DNA of 7,519 nucleotides, taken from NCBI GenBank assembly GCA_946481605.1, contig CAMLPA010000153.1:1-7519 (forward strand). The letters are read 5' to 3'. Every line of letters starts with the position of its first letter. Position 1 is the first letter of the stretch. The notes beneath the pieces are model-generated. The model ran no database searches. It saw only the letters and a program-made list of their open reading frames with translations, and had not been told where the DNA came from. The stretch is from an uncultured Flavihumibacter sp. Lineage in GTDB: Bacteria > Bacteroidota > Bacteroidia > Chitinophagales > Chitinophagaceae. Positions 7,058 to 7,519 of this stretch are shown here, piece after piece. Both the position numbers and the translations under genes were made by a program.

Positions 7058-7519
7058 TTACCTGCTGGACTGGCGCAACACAAGTTTTGTGCGCAACTCG
7101 TAGGTTTTGAAGGGAAGTCCTTCCGTGGCAAGTTGGTCTATCAGCACGCCCATGGCCAGTTTCCCAACTTCATAGCCTGGTTGCATCACTGTTGTTAAGG
7201 AAGGGTCCACCACTTCGCTTACGGGATCGTTGTTGAAGCCCACCACACGGATGTCCTGTGGAATATTGTACCCTTTATTGCGCAGGTATTTGATGCCTGC
7301 CACAGCGGAGAGGTCGTTCACAAAGAAAATAGCATCGGGCTTTTTGGTGGAGGAAAGGATTTTACGGAGTGCGGTCATCGCGTTGTCTTCAAATGCAGAA
7401 GAATGAATGATCAGTTCTTCGTCTATGGGAAGTTTGTATTTCTTTAAAGCATCGATATACCCTCTTTTACGGTTCTGCGAAACCGATAGTTCTTTCGGTC
7501 CCCCGAGGTGCGCGATCGT
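7058..7519 (-). CDS. LacI/GalR-family transcriptional regulator, C-terminal part (5' end outside window)
   Basis: The frame is open from the window edge to a TAA at 7060-7058, which is followed at once by an in-frame TAG. The 153 visible residues are the C-terminal part of the periplasmic-binding-protein-like effector domain. Family landmarks are IAHLGGP and N-R-K-R-G-Y near the visible start, PDAIFFVNDLSAVAGIKYL, the IPQDIRVVGFNNDP block, and DPSLTTVMQPGYEVGKLAM, all in the standard order. The helix-turn-helix and the first half of the effector domain lie beyond base 7519. Such proteins bind a sugar or sugar phosphate in the cytoplasm and control nearby transport and catabolic genes. It lies directly upstream of the susC operon in the same orientation and next to an AACGTT cluster, so it probably regulates the operon. 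The effector cannot be predicted. Confidence 0.95.
   Translation of the reverse strand, partial: TIAHLGGPKELSVSQNRKRGYIDALKKYKLPIDEELIIHSSAFEDNAMTALRKILSSTKKPDAIFFVNDLSAVAGIKYLRNKGYNIPQDIRVVGFNNDPVSEVVDPSLTTVMQPGYEVGKLAMGVLIDQLATEGLPFKTYELRTKLVLRQSSR

Overview
This window looks like part of a polysaccharide-utilization-type locus (PUL) from a member of the Bacteroidota. The evidence is a complete SusC/SusD pair, three lipoproteins with typical Bacteroidota signal peptides, A-rich start regions without clear Shine-Dalgarno sites, and a TTG-N19-TAATTTTA promoter candidate close to the Bacteroidota consensus (TTG / TAnnTTTG). The style of the proteins (SusC/D followed by fasciclin-type and SusE/F-position lipoproteins) and a base composition near half G+C by eye would fit a Chitinophagaceae-like genome. 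That lineage guess is weak.

Every gene is on the minus strand, so transcription runs from high to low coordinates. From 7519 to 7058 lies the C-terminal half of a LacI/GalR-family regulator, whose DNA-binding domain is outside the window. A 380-bp gap (7057-6678) follows. It holds three AACGTT cores within 28 bp, the middle one inside a perfect 14-bp palindrome, then a promoter candidate, then a leader of about 275 nt with one hairpin. Next come a SusC-like TonB-dependent transporter (6677-3369), a SusD-like binding lipoprotein (3348-1738), a fasciclin (FAS1) domain lipoprotein (1725-988) and a lipoprotein of uncertain, possibly DUF5007, family that runs off the left edge (950-1).

The gaps in the operon are short (20, 12 and 37 bp) and hold no terminator, so susC to the last lipoprotein is probably one transcript that continues beyond base 1. 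The likely scheme is as follows. SusD and the two accessory lipoproteins bind a glycan or other polymer at the cell surface. SusC imports the oligomer across the outer membrane with TonB energy. The LacI-type protein senses an intracellular sugar and controls the operon through the AACGTT cluster. No hydrolase lies in the window, so the substrate cannot be named. The most interesting points are the clustered operator and its place upstream of the -33 element, and the two non-SusE/F-like accessory lipoproteins.
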